NCBI GenBank assembly: GCA_905210995.1
Contig: CAJLZE010000001.1
Span: 1 to 64,000 of the forward strand
Length of the DNA stretch: 64,000 nucleotides
DNA from: an uncultured Anaerotruncus sp.
GTDB lineage: Bacteria > Bacillota > Clostridia > Oscillospirales > CAG-272
Direction: 5' to 3'
Positions 48,782 through 57,225 of the stretch are shown one piece after another (position 1 is the first letter of the stretch; every line of letters starts with the position of its first letter). The position numbers and the translations under genes are program-made. The notes beneath the pieces were generated by a model. It was not told the origin of the DNA. It did no database searches and saw nothing but the letters and a program-made list of their open reading frames with translations.

Positions 48782-50287
48782 TCATTCGAGATTAAGCGCC
48801 TTGAGCGTATCGCTTATGCTCTTGCGCACGACCTTGTTTATTCTCGTGATCTGTCCGGATATATCGGAAACATTGTTTTTGAAGGAGTTTTCGACCGTCG
48901 TGCGGATGCTGCCGAAGTTATAGACATACGCAAGCTCGAATCTGCCGTTCTTGTAGATGGTGTCGAGCATTTCGATAGCGGCGGGATCCTTGTTGTACTT
49001 GTAGCAGAGGGTGATGTCGTAGTAGGCGGGTTTGACCTTCTTGTGCGACACGGCAGCCATGTTTTCAAGCACTATGCCCACGCGCTCGGGATTTGCGCAG
49101 TTGGCGGGAACGCAGAGAGCGGACGCGCCGCAGGTTATCGGGGATATGTAGTTTGCCTGATCCTCGCTGTATTTGGGCGAGGTGATGATACCGTAGGAAA
49201 AGCTGTCGTCACGATGCTCCTTCAGCGTACCGGTGACCTCATACATGAAGAGCGAGCGGCCCTCGGAGAAGGGGGTATGCTGGCGGTTGGAAAGCTTGGA
49301 GTAACCCTCGCTTATCGGGCTACCGCAAAGAACGGTGTTGTAGATGGTGTCCTTGACCTTTGTATAAGCGTTGATATAGCGCTCGTTGACGCCGTTGAAG
49401 TTGGCGCTCGGGATGTGCTGCGAATCGTATTCGAGCAGAGAGGTGTCAAAGCCTATCATCATCGAATATCCGCTGTTGGTGTGCGCAACGAGGCCGTAAA
49501 TGCTGTTGGAATCGGAAATGTCCTTTGTGCCGTTGGCGTCGACATCGCTAGCAACGACCTTCATCATCTCGTTGAGCTTGTCGATGGTCCACTTGCCGGA
49601 TTTGACCAGCTCGTAAGGATCCTCAAGTCCCTGATAGGTGGCAAGCATATCCTTGTTGAAGATAGATGCGTAGAAGGACTCGTGGAAGTGAAGGTGTATA
49701 TCCGAGAAGAGCATATACACGGCGGGACCGATGGCTATGCTGCGGCTCGTGGTGGGATACCACCATTCCTTTTCAAGGTTGATACCGTCGATGCTGTTGA
49801 AGTCGGTAAGTCTGTTTTCGGTAGCGAGCTTCACGTTGCTGCCGATAACATCCCAGAAGCAGTCGTAGGCGCGCTCCTGTGTTTCAAAATCCTTGCGGAT
49901 GGCAGAGAGAACGTTGGTGCTCGACTCGATAACGAGCTTGACGCCGACGGCGTTCTCAAGCATGGCATTGCGATCGGTCACGGCATCGCTGATGGTGTCG
50001 CCGAGCTGTTCGGAAGATTCCATAGTCGTAAGCGCCCATGAACAGACGTTGTTGAGGATATGGAACTCCTGTCCCGAAAAATCGCCGGTGGGAAGATCCT
50101 TATAAATGTCGTTCGCGGTGTCTTCCGTTACAGCGACATTTGACGACGTGCTGTCACCTGTATCCTCGCCGCCTGTTGGCTGGGTGCAGGCACAAAAAAC
50201 GCCGCAAAGGACGAGCAGTGCCATGAGCGCGGCGCAGAGTCTCAGAACAAAGCAGCGGCTCATCTGGCTGGGGGTCTTTTGAATCAT
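48782..50287 (-). CDS. Extracellular solute-binding lipoprotein (family 1)
   Basis: A 501-residue secreted binding protein. The signal runs to about residue 33 with a Cys-rich lipobox region (LVLCGVFCAC), then a Gly/Asp/Thr linker. The mature domain has solute-binding features: ISDAVTDRNAMLENAVGVKL, YDCFWDVIGSNVKLATENRLTDFNSI, EKEWWYPTTSRSIAIGPAVYMLFSDI and SPITCGASALCVPANCANPERVGIVLENMAAVSHKKVKPAYYDITL. It fits the large sugar-binding lipoproteins of carbohydrate ABC importers, but no permease genes are adjacent. The start at 50287 has GGAGGAA upstream. An upstream consensus promoter serves it. Confidence 0.8.
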   Translation of the reverse strand: MIQKTPSQMSRCFVLRLCAALMALLVLCGVFCACTQPTGGEDTGDSTSSNVAVTEDTANDIYKDLPTGDFSGQEFHILNNVCSWALTTMESSEQLGDTISDAVTDRNAMLENAVGVKLVIESSTNVLSAIRKDFETQERAYDCFWDVIGSNVKLATENRLTDFNSIDGINLEKEWWYPTTSRSIAIGPAVYMLFSDIHLHFHESFYASIFNKDMLATYQGLEDPYELVKSGKWTIDKLNEMMKVVASDVDANGTKDISDSNSIYGLVAHTNSGYSMMIGFDTSLLEYDSQHIPSANFNGVNERYINAYTKVKDTIYNTVLCGSPISEGYSKLSNRQHTPFSEGRSLFMYEVTGTLKEHRDDSFSYGIITSPKYSEDQANYISPITCGASALCVPANCANPERVGIVLENMAAVSHKKVKPAYYDITLCYKYNKDPAAIEMLDTIYKNGRFELAYVYNFGSIRTTVENSFKNNVSDISGQITRINKVVRKSISDTLKALNLE

Positions 50288-50367
50288 AACAATTCCTCCA
50301 TATAAAAATATATATAACTGATCCCGACGATTCTCCGCCGTGTTCAATCCAAAAATAACTCAGTGTC

Positions 50368-50396
50368 ATTATAGCACAAAAGTTATTTAAAATCAA
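50368..50396 (-). promoter_or_regulatory. Promoter of the solute-binding protein gene
   Basis: TTGATT (50391-50396), 17-bp spacer, TATAAT (50368-50373) with a TG extension, on the minus strand. The 310-bp gap 50288-50597 holds this and the divergent promoter at 50461. Confidence 0.8.
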
Positions 50397-50460
50397 GCCG
50401 TCTTTTGATATTTTTATGACAAAAAATCACAGCGTCGCGGAGACACGCGGGCTGCGCCAC

Positions 50461-50490
50461 TTGACACGGAAGGTGCTTCTGCATTATAAT
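50461..50490 (+). promoter_or_regulatory. Promoter of the 50.6-kb lipoprotein gene
   Basis: TTGACA (50461-50466), 18-bp spacer, TATAAT (50485-50490), about 107 bp before the ATG. Confidence 0.75.
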
Positions 50491-50597
50491 TAATATGATC
50501 CTCCGGCGGCGGGTGCCCGCAGCGTGCGTCCGACCGGAGAGAAAAGCCGAAAAACGCAGCCAAACGGCTCCGGCTGCGCGGGAAGGGACGGTCGTGC

Positions 50598-51410
50598 ATG
50601 ACGGAAAAACGCACAAGGACGAGAAAATACGCCGCGATACTCATTGCCGCGACACTGGCGGCAATGCTTTCCGGCTGCGCGTCAGAAAACGATATACCCG
50701 TAAGCTCGATCTCCTACAAGCTGCCCGAAAAGCTTGCCGCGGGTAAATTCGACGGCGACTATGCCGAAAAAATGGATAAGACGACGTATTCGTACTCCGA
50801 CAGAAATATATATATATCGGTAAGAAACGACGCGCTGTTCGTGTCGGGCACCGACTCGTCCGGCGACGGCGTAAAGAGCCTCACCGTCCCCGGCGGCTGT
50901 TTTACCGGCACCGCCGGCAGCGGCAGCACGGCGGGCTCGCTCATCTTCCGCACGGACGGCGGCACAACGATACCGATCGTCAATGAGAGCTGCCGCGGGA
51001 TATTCCCGTTCGGCGCGGGCTGCATCGCCGTTACGTTTTTGCCCGGCAACAGCGAGGGCGCGGGCGCGTCGTGCAGCGTATATATGCTCACCCCGGCAGC
51101 CGACCTGACGTGGTCGCGGCAGCTCGTCGCATCGCTCGACGGCGTGCCCGACGCCGCATGCCTTGCCGCCGACGGCAGCGCCGTGCTCGTGGCGGTGAGC
51201 GGCGAAAAAAAGTCGCTCGTGAAGATAAGCGCCGACGGGAAAATTTCAACTCTCACGGGATCGGAGCTTTTTCAGAAATTCACCGTCTCGTCGCTCGTCG
51301 AATGGCGCGGCAGCATTTACTGCGCGTCAAAGACCGGCATTCTCGCCTTTGACCCGACAAACGAAAAGGAAACATGGTACCCCATCGACTGGCGTAAGCT
51401 CGACAACTGA
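50598..51410 (+). CDS. Lipoprotein of unknown function
   Basis: A 270-residue lipoprotein. A basic N-terminus is followed by a hydrophobic stretch and the lipobox MLSGC (Cys26). The mature part is rich in beta strands with repeated short motifs (RNIYISVRNDALFVSG, DGSAVLVAVSGEKKSLVKISADGKISTL, WRGSIYCASKTGILAFDP) that suggest a small beta-propeller or WD-like fold. I do not recognise a family. AAGGGA lies 9 bases before the ATG, and a promoter lies upstream. It is separated from argG by a repeat region and is probably monocistronic. Confidence 0.65.
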   Translation: MTEKRTRTRKYAAILIAATLAAMLSGCASENDIPVSSISYKLPEKLAAGKFDGDYAEKMDKTTYSYSDRNIYISVRNDALFVSGTDSSGDGVKSLTVPGGCFTGTAGSGSTAGSLIFRTDGGTTIPIVNESCRGIFPFGAGCIAVTFLPGNSEGAGASCSVYMLTPAADLTWSRQLVASLDGVPDAACLAADGSAVLVAVSGEKKSLVKISADGKISTLTGSELFQKFTVSSLVEWRGSIYCASKTGILAFDPTNEKETWYPIDWRKLDN

Positions 51411-51434
51411 AACGCGGCAGGTGCCGATGCACCG

Positions 51435-51487
51435 CCCGAAAATATGATTCGTAAAGCAGGGTAAGCTCCGCTCCTCCCCTACGGCTG
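51435..51487 (+). repeat. Family B hairpin repeat, copy left of argG
   Basis: cccgaaaatatgattcgtaa then agcagg and the hairpin-forming ctcctcccctacgg. The same ordered blocks recur at 53103-53158, just beyond argG. Confidence 0.7.
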
Positions 51488-51626
51488 CGGTCGTGCGGCA
51501 AGCTGCCCCTTGCCATGGCTCACCCGGGAGAAAGTCGGGGCTGCCCCGTCATCACGGCGTTTCCGGCGCATTATTTTGTCGCATATGCATATATCCGCCC
51601 TTTGCGGCGGATATTTTTGCGTCAAA

Positions 51627-51640
51627 TCAATAAATATTCA
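51627..51640. promoter_or_regulatory. Putative ArgR operator
   Basis: tcaat-aaat-attca matches the ARG-box pattern TGAAT-wwww-ATTCA with one mismatch. It ends 9 bp before the argG -35 box, so arginine-dependent control by ArgR is likely. Confidence 0.55.
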
Positions 51641-51649
51641 TTTTACCCC

Positions 51650-51677
51650 TTGACAAACGCCGAATATGGTGTATAAT
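51650..51677 (+). promoter_or_regulatory. argG promoter
   Basis: TTGACA (51650-51655), 16-bp spacer, TATAAT (51672-51677). The 379-bp gap 51411-51789 holds a family B repeat, the ArgR box, this promoter and a 110-base leader. Confidence 0.85.
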
Positions 51678-51789
51678 TATGCACAGAAAGAGAACACGTC
51701 CGGAAGTCACGCGGCTTTCGCCGCCGTGCGGCAGCGCTCGCGCTTCGCAAAATGCTCCGGATCCGCAAAGAAAGGCTATGGTCATAAAA

Positions 51790-53013
51790 ATGAAAAAAGA
51801 AGACATAAAGAAGGTCGTGCTTGCATACTCGGGAGGGCTTGACACCTCAATAATCATCCCGTGGCTCAAGGAAAACTACAACAACTGCGAGGTCATCGCG
51901 GTCTCCGCCAATGTAGGTCAGGCGGATGAGCTCGAAGGACTCGAGGAAAAAGCGCTCGCAACCGGCGCCTCGAAGCTTTACGTGCTCGACCTCACCGACG
52001 AATATGTTGACGACTACATCATCCCCACCATGAAAGCCGGCGCGATGTATGAGGAATATCTGCTCGGCACCAGCCATGCCCGCCCCTGCATCGCAAAGCA
52101 TCTTGTCGATATCGCCCTCAAGGAAGGTGCCGACGCGATAGCTCACGGCTGCACCGGCAAGGGTAACGACCAGGTGCGTTTTGAGCTCACCATCAAGCAC
52201 TTTGCGCCCGAAATGCCCATTATCGCTCCGTGGCGCGAATGGAGCATAAAGTCGCGCGAAGAAGAAATAGATTACGCCGAGGCGCATAACGTGCCGCTGA
52301 AGATAAACCGCGAGACGAACTATTCGAAGGACAAAAACCTCTGGCACCTCTCGCATGAAGGACTTGACCTTGAGGATCCCGCCAACGAGCCGCAGTACGA
52401 GAAGAAGGGCTTTCTTGAAATGGGCGTCTCTCCGATAGACGCGCCCGACAAGCCGACATACGTTACGCTCGATTTCGAAGCGGGCGTTCCGGTAGCGCTT
52501 GACGGCGAAAAGATGAGCGCCAAGGATATCATACTGAAGCTCAATAAGCTCGGCGGCGAAAACGGGATCGGCATTCTCGACATCGTCGAAAACAGGCTCG
52601 TCGGCATGAAGTGCCGCGGCGTGTACGAAACCCCCGGCGGAACGATACTCTACAAGGTGCATTCGGTGCTCGAAACACTATGCCTTGACAAAATGACCAT
52701 GCACGAAAAGCAGAAGCTGGCGGTGACATACGCCGAGCTGGTGTATAACGGTCAGTGGTTCACGCCGCTGAGAGAAGCGCTCGCCGCATTTGTCGACAAA
52801 ACGCAGGAACGCGTGACCGGCAAGGTCAAGCTCAAGCTCTATAAGGGCAATATCATAAATGCCGGCGTAGAGAGCCCGTATTCGCTTTACAGCGAACAGA
52901 TAGCCACATTCGGCGAAAGCGATTATGACCAGACCGACGCGAACGGGTTCATAAACCTCTTCGGACTGCCCATCAAGGTGCAGGCGCTCGCCGACGCCGG
53001 AAAGCTCTCGTAA
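51790..53013 (+). CDS. argG: Argininosuccinate synthase
   Basis: A 407-residue enzyme that joins citrulline and aspartate using ATP. The N-type ATP site is [17 protein letters not shown] (residues 9-25). [31 protein letters not shown] and [20 protein letters not shown] carry the substrate and ATP residues, and [14 protein letters not shown] is conserved. Length and motifs are complete. The start at 51790 gives the family N-terminus [14 protein letters not shown]; an ATG 12 bp upstream lies only 2 bases from AAAGG. It is followed by argH after a 220-bp repeat region, the last two steps of arginine synthesis. Confidence 0.97.
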   Translation: MKKEDIKKVVLAYSGGLDTSIIIPWLKENYNNCEVIAVSANVGQADELEGLEEKALATGASKLYVLDLTDEYVDDYIIPTMKAGAMYEEYLLGTSHARPCIAKHLVDIALKEGADAIAHGCTGKGNDQVRFELTIKHFAPEMPIIAPWREWSIKSREEEIDYAEAHNVPLKINRETNYSKDKNLWHLSHEGLDLEDPANEPQYEKKGFLEMGVSPIDAPDKPTYVTLDFEAGVPVALDGEKMSAKDIILKLNKLGGENGIGILDIVENRLVGMKCRGVYETPGGTILYKVHSVLETLCLDKMTMHEKQKLAVTYAELVYNGQWFTPLREALAAFVDKTQERVTGKVKLKLYKGNIINAGVESPYSLYSEQIATFGESDYDQTDANGFINLFGLPIKVQALADAGKLS

Positions 53014-53102
53014 AACCCGCCGGGCGATCCGAACGGAAGGAAGGTCAATAATGTGCGGGCGGTCTTCGCCGGGCAAAGCCCGGGCGAAGACCGGGACCGC
53101 CA

Positions 53103-53158
53103 TTCCCGAAAGTATAATTCGGTAAAGCAGGGGAGGGGTCAAGCCCCTCCCCTACGGC
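53103..53158 (+). repeat. Family B hairpin repeat, copy right of argG
   Basis: cccgaaagtataattcggta, then agcaggggaggggtcaagcc and cctcccctacgg, which forms a perfect hairpin. It matches 51435-51487 in the same orientation. A second GC-rich inverted repeat (ggcggtcttcgcc/ggcgaagaccg) lies just upstream at 53055-53100. Confidence 0.75.
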
Positions 53159-53233
53159 AACAATCATAAAAAAGCAAAATGCCGCACCGTTTAAAACGAC
53201 GCAGATTTTGCGGAAGGAAAAACGCGGAAGTAC

Positions 53234-54874
53234 ATGAAACATAACAGCAGCAGCGGAGCGGGATCTCCGCTTTCTCCGTCATCGGAATATAACGCCAAAA
53301 CACCGTTGGGGTATGAAGCCCCCAACCCGTCCAAGCTCTCCGGCAGCAGTAGTTCAGACTCTGATCTCACTCCGCCGTCGGGGTATGACGCTCAAAACCC
53401 GCTCAAACATTCCGGCATCGGCAGTTCAGGTTCTCCACTCGCTCCACCGTCGGGGTATAAAGCTCAAGCTCCGCAAAAAACCCACCCGAGTTTTAAAAAG
53501 ATGTGGGAGGGGAGAACGGCGGGAAAAACCGACCCCGCGGCGGACGATTTCAATTCGTCGATAAGGTTTGACAGCAAAATGTACCGCCAGGACGTCCTCG
53601 GCAGCATGGCGCATGCCGCAATGCTCGGCGCACAGGGGATAATCCCGACGGCGGACGCCGAAAAGCTCGCGGAAGGGCTGGAGGGGATACTCAACGACCT
53701 CGACGCGGGAAAGCTTGAATTCGATCCCGCGGCGGAGGATATACATATGTTCGTCGAAACGGTGCTCACGGAGCGCATCGGCGACGTGGGTAAAAAGCTG
53801 CATACCGCACGGAGCCGAAACGACCAGGTCGCACTTGACACGCGGATGTACCTGCGCGACGAGAGCGCGGATATCACAGCGCTTGTGCTCAGCCTTGTCG
53901 AAACGCTCTGCACCCGCGCAGCCGAAAACCGCGCAACGATAATGCCCGGATATACGCATATGCAGCGCGCACAGCCGGTGACGTTCGGACATCACCTGAT
54001 GGCATACGCAATGATGCTTTTGCGCGACCTCGGCAGACTCGACGATTGCCGGAAGAGAATGAACGTGTCGCCGATAGGCTGCTGCGCGCTTGCGGGGACG
54101 ACATACCCCGTTGACCGCCGCGCGGAGGCTGCATCTCTCGGCTTTGACGGTATCGCCATGAACAGTCTCGACGGCGTATCCGACCGCGACTATTGCGTTG
54201 AGCTCGCGTCGGCGATCTCGCTTATAATGATGCACCTCTCAAGGCTCTCGGAGGAGCTGGTACTGTGGTCAAGCTGGGAGTTCGGCTTTGTCGAGCTGTC
54301 CGACGCGTACACGACAGGCTCGTCGATAATGCCGCAAAAGAAGAATCCCGACATGGCGGAGCTTATACGCGGCAAGACCGGACGCGTTTTCGGCGACCTT
54401 ATGGCGCTGCTGACCGTCCTCAAGGGGCTCCCTCTCGCATATAACAAGGATATGCAGGAGGATAAGGAAAATATCTTTGACGCGACCGAAACGGTGAAGG
54501 CGTGCCTGCCCGTTATGGATTCCATGATCGCCACGATGACGGTGAAGCCCGACGCGATGAAGCGCGCCGCGCAAAAGGGATTTATCAACGCGACGGACCT
54601 TGCCGACTACCTCACAAAGAAAGGCCTGCCCTTCCGTGCGGCATATAAGCTGTCGGGCGAGCTTGTGGCACGCTGCCTGAAGGAGGGAAAGGTGCTCGAG
54701 GAGCTGCCGCTTGAGGTCTACCGCGAGTACAGCGAGCTGTTTGACGGCGACCTTTATGCCGCCATCGACCTCGACGCCTGCGTCGCAAAGCGCGCGTCCG
54801 AGGGGGGAACATCGCCCGAATCGGTGGACGCACAGATAAAATACGTAAAGGAAACGCTCGCGGCGCTGAAATGA
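53234..54874 (+). CDS. argH: Argininosuccinate lyase with repeat-derived N-terminal extension
   Basis: A 546-residue frame. The catalytic core (residue 90 on, MWEGRTAGKTDPAADDFNSSIRFD) is a complete 457-residue argininosuccinate lyase that cleaves argininosuccinate to arginine and fumarate: VLTERIGDVGKKLHTARSRNDQVALD, HMQRAQPVTFGHHLMAY and the signature TGSSIMPQKKNPDMAE. The first 89 residues are low-complexity (Ser/Pro/Gly, SGYDAQNPLKHSG) and are encoded by 72-bp tandem repeats related to intergenic repeats at 45.4 kb. The ATG at 53234 has GGAAG upstream, whereas the ATG at 53501 before the core has no good site. Translation through the repeats is therefore likely but unproven. A terminator follows. 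Confidence 0.9.
   Translation: MKHNSSSGAGSPLSPSSEYNAKTPLGYEAPNPSKLSGSSSSDSDLTPPSGYDAQNPLKHSGIGSSGSPLAPPSGYKAQAPQKTHPSFKKMWEGRTAGKTDPAADDFNSSIRFDSKMYRQDVLGSMAHAAMLGAQGIIPTADAEKLAEGLEGILNDLDAGKLEFDPAAEDIHMFVETVLTERIGDVGKKLHTARSRNDQVALDTRMYLRDESADITALVLSLVETLCTRAAENRATIMPGYTHMQRAQPVTFGHHLMAYAMMLLRDLGRLDDCRKRMNVSPIGCCALAGTTYPVDRRAEAASLGFDGIAMNSLDGVSDRDYCVELASAISLIMMHLSRLSEELVLWSSWEFGFVELSDAYTTGSSIMPQKKNPDMAELIRGKTGRVFGDLMALLTVLKGLPLAYNKDMQEDKENIFDATETVKACLPVMDSMIATMTVKPDAMKRAAQKGFINATDLADYLTKKGLPFRAAYKLSGELVARCLKEGKVLEELPLEVYREYSELFDGDLYAAIDLDACVAKRASEGGTSPESVDAQIKYVKETLAALK
53285..53480 (+). repeat. 72-bp tandem repeats inside the argH 5' end
   Basis: Units start at 53310, 53382 and 53454 (partial), each with gtcggggtatnaagctcaa. 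A shorter degenerate piece precedes them at 53285. The period is a multiple of three and free of stop codons in the argH frame. Confidence 0.85.
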
Positions 54875-54899
54875 TGACGGCGACGACGCGCCGATATTG

Positions 54900-54938
54900 C
54901 GGGACCGACGCATTATGCGCCGGTCCCGTTCTTTTTTT
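54900..54938 (+). terminator. argH terminator
   Basis: cgggaccg pairs with cggtcccg around a 13-base loop containing a further gcgc/gcgc match, followed by nine T within ten bases. Confidence 0.85.
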
Positions 54939-54942
54939 ACGG

Positions 54943-54971
54943 TTGAAATCCGGATGAAAATGTGATATACT
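54943..54971 (+). promoter_or_regulatory. Promoter of the D,D-carboxypeptidase gene
   Basis: TTGAAA (54943-54948), 17-bp spacer, TATACT (54966-54971), 74 bp before the ATG. Confidence 0.75.
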
Positions 54972-55044
54972 ATTCGAAGCAGAGTCGGAGTGCCGCGCGC
55001 ACGCGCGGCATTTCAGGCTCAATAAATCCCCGAGAGGTCGCATC

Positions 55045-56094
55045 ATGGTAAAAAAACACACGAAAATATACAATATAATAAAAAGAACCGCGGCAGCGGC
55101 GCTCGCGCTGCTGCTCACGGCGGCACTTGCCGCCTGCGGGACCGTCACGGACGACGTGACCACCCCCGGCGCGCCCGCCGGAACATCGTCACCGACGGTC
55201 AGCGGGGACAGTCATATAACTACCGCGCCGCAGGGCTCGGAAGCCGACGGCACCGCGACCGCGGAGCCGGAGGAGACGCTGAATATTCCGGAGAATACGA
55301 TCGACGCGGCACAGGCGATCATTTACGACATCGCGGCAAAGCGCACACTGTTCTCGCGCAACGGCGTGATCGACGGCAAGGTCTACCCCGCAAGCACCAC
55401 AAAGCTGTTCACCGCGTGGGTCGCGCTGCAGTATCTCAGCCCCGACGACGTGATAACCGCGGGGGACGAGCTGACGCTTGTTGCCTCCGACGCCTCGATA
55501 GCATATGTGCGGCGCGGTCATAAGCTGACGGCGGCAATGCTCGTTGAGGGGATGCTGCTCCCCAGCGGCGGAGACGCGGCATATGTGATAGCGGCTGCGG
55601 CGGGCAAAAAGATACGCGGCAACGATAACATCTCGGCAGAGGCGGCGATAGCCGCATTCGTCGGCGAGATGAACCGCAGACTCGAGGCGCTCGGCATGAC
55701 CGGCACGCATTTCACGAACCCGGACGGATATCACGATCCCGAGCATTATACCACACTGGAGGATATCGCGCGCATAGGTGCGCTGGCGCTCGAGAACGAA
55801 ACGATAATGAAATACGCCACACTTGCCTCCGACCGAGTAACATACGCCAGCGGTCAGTCGAACAAGTGGCAGAACACGAACGAGCTCATCCGCCCCGATT
55901 CGCTTTATTATTGCGCGGACGCGATAGGACTGAAAACAGGCTCGACAGACGAGGCGGGCTATTGCGTTATGACCGCCGCACGCAACGCCGAAGGGAAGTA
56001 TTACATAATCGGCGTTTTCGGCGCCTCGACCGGAAGCGCACGGTTTGCGGACGCCGCAAAGCTGATAGATTATGCCCTCGGCAGACGCAGTTGA
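55045..56094 (+). CDS. D-alanyl-D-alanine carboxypeptidase (peptidase S11, DacF/DacA type)
   Basis: A 349-residue lipoprotein-like penicillin-binding protein. Signal plus lipobox ALAAC near residue 31, then a Thr/Ser/Pro-rich linker to about 75. The catalytic domain has the SxxK nucleophile in PASTTKLF (S117, K120), the second motif SGGD at 174-177 where the family usually has SGN, and LKTGST (K297-T298-G299). FTNPDGYHDPEHYTT is typical of sporulation-type S11 enzymes. It removes terminal D-Ala from wall peptides outside the cell. GAGAGG lies 7 bases before the ATG. The C-terminal PBP5-like beta domain is missing; the protein ends after the catalytic domain. Confidence 0.92.
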   Translation: MVKKHTKIYNIIKRTAAAALALLLTAALAACGTVTDDVTTPGAPAGTSSPTVSGDSHITTAPQGSEADGTATAEPEETLNIPENTIDAAQAIIYDIAAKRTLFSRNGVIDGKVYPASTTKLFTAWVALQYLSPDDVITAGDELTLVASDASIAYVRRGHKLTAAMLVEGMLLPSGGDAAYVIAAAAGKKIRGNDNISAEAAIAAFVGEMNRRLEALGMTGTHFTNPDGYHDPEHYTTLEDIARIGALALENETIMKYATLASDRVTYASGQSNKWQNTNELIRPDSLYYCADAIGLKTGSTDEAGYCVMTAARNAEGKYYIIGVFGASTGSARFADAAKLIDYALGRRS

Positions 56095-56123
56095 AAAGGT
56101 AAGCCGGATCCGGTAAAATACAG

Positions 56124-56160
56124 CAGCAAAGCCCTCGGACAACGTCCGAGGGCTTTGCTG
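56124..56160. terminator. Bidirectional terminator between the carboxypeptidase and pqqD genes
   Basis: A 17-bp perfect stem cagcaaagccctcggac/gtccgagggctttgctg with a 3-base loop, placed between two convergent genes. T-runs are short. Confidence 0.75.
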
Positions 56161-56198
56161 ACGCAAATAATAAGGCAGAGGATAAGAGATGTCGTGCC

Positions 56199-56474
56199 TC
56201 ACCCGGATATCAGATAACCGGAGGAGGCGAGAGAGGCGGAGAAGCTGCGGTAAGCAGCAAGAGCCTCGTCGCGCGATATGCCGTATTCGGCAACGGCGGC
56301 AGCCACTATGCCCTCGCCGTCAAGCCCGCGCTCGAAAAGACGCCAGAAAAAAACGCCGGTGGCGTTTATTTTTTTTACATACGGCACCTTGCCGCGCGCC
56401 TCGCCTGTCGCGATCATAAGATGCTCGTCGCAAACATCAACGATCACCACACCCGGGCAAACATGATATTTCAT
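56199..56474 (-). CDS. PqqD-family peptide-binding protein
   Basis: A 91-residue protein with the PqqD/RRE winged-helix pattern: three N-terminal strands (HVCPGVVIVDVCDEHLMIA), then VPYVKKINATGVFFWRLFERGLDGEGIVAAAVAEYGISRDEALAAYRSFSASLASSGYLI. NATGVFFWRLF matches the NxtGaxIwell helix of the family. PqqD proteins bind the leader of a ribosomally made peptide and deliver it to a modifying enzyme. The ATG at 56474 overlaps the kinase stop in ATGA, so the two are co-translated. The partner enzyme here is therefore most likely the kinase. Confidence 0.88.
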   Translation of the reverse strand: MKYHVCPGVVIVDVCDEHLMIATGEARGKVPYVKKINATGVFFWRLFERGLDGEGIVAAAVAEYGISRDEALAAYRSFSASLASSGYLISG

Positions 56475-57193
56475 TTCGGCTCCCACTCCTTTTCAAGCGT
56501 ATCGTGACACAGGCACGCCGCAGCCGCGTCACCGCGGTTGGCAAGCTCCCATACGGGAACGCTGCGCAGCAATATGTCTTCCATTTCGGCGACGCCGCGC
56601 GCCGCCTCGACGGTCTCGGACGAAAAAATGAACTGACGGAACAGGATCCCGGCGGAAAGCTCCGCCCCAACGCGGCGGATCGTATTTTCGGCAGCCTTGC
56701 GGAGAAACACGATGCCGCCGAGCGGCGCGGAGATGGGCTGCCCCATGCCCTCCTTGCCGTGCCACGGAGAAGGGTGAACGGTAACATCGCCCTCTTGACG
56801 GGCAAAAAGCACCGGCTTGTCGCCGTTCAGGATCTGTATCTCATCACCGCAAAGCTGCTTCCAGCGCACATAATGCGTCGTCTTGCCTGTGCCGCTCGGC
56901 GCGCAGAGGAGCACGACCCGTCCGCGCCAAAGAAACGCGCAGCCGTGAAAGACCGTGCGGCGGAAGGGTATCAGCACGTCCGACACCCGGCGGCAAAGCT
57001 CCATATACTCAATATAAGCATCGGTCGATCCCGCGGGATAAAATTCGGCGGCGCGGCGGCGATCCGCTTCACCGACAATGACCGAGGCGGCGGGCGCCGC
57101 CTCGGTCTGCTGTGCTTCAAAAAATTTGCGGTAACTGTCATACGAAAGACCGACACCGACAGGCACGCCGGCAAAGTCTGCGGTGATCATCAT
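56471..57193 (-). CDS. HPr-kinase-like protein, candidate peptide kinase
   Basis: A 240-residue protein with the HprK/PEPCK-type kinase plan: FHGCAFLWRGRVVLLCAPSGTGKTT (His83, P-loop 98-106), then QILNGDKPVLF with the Walker-B-like Asp125, HPSPWHGKEGMG and PLGGIVFLRKAAENTIRRV. It lacks the N-terminal domain and HPr-contact features of true HprK. This truncated class occurs with PqqD proteins in lasso-peptide and related clusters, where some members phosphorylate the peptide. It lies between a 64-residue peptide gene and pqqD, overlapping the latter. GGAGGA precedes its ATG. The peptide upstream is the obvious candidate substrate, by inference. Confidence 0.8.
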   Translation of the reverse strand: MMITADFAGVPVGVGLSYDSYRKFFEAQQTEAAPAASVIVGEADRRRAAEFYPAGSTDAYIEYMELCRRVSDVLIPFRRTVFHGCAFLWRGRVVLLCAPSGTGKTTHYVRWKQLCGDEIQILNGDKPVLFARQEGDVTVHPSPWHGKEGMGQPISAPLGGIVFLRKAAENTIRRVGAELSAGILFRQFIFSSETVEAARGVAEMEDILLRSVPVWELANRGDAAAACLCHDTLEKEWEPK

Positions 57194-57225
57194 GCCGTCA
57201 TCCTCCGTCCTTTGCCGTTTGTCCT

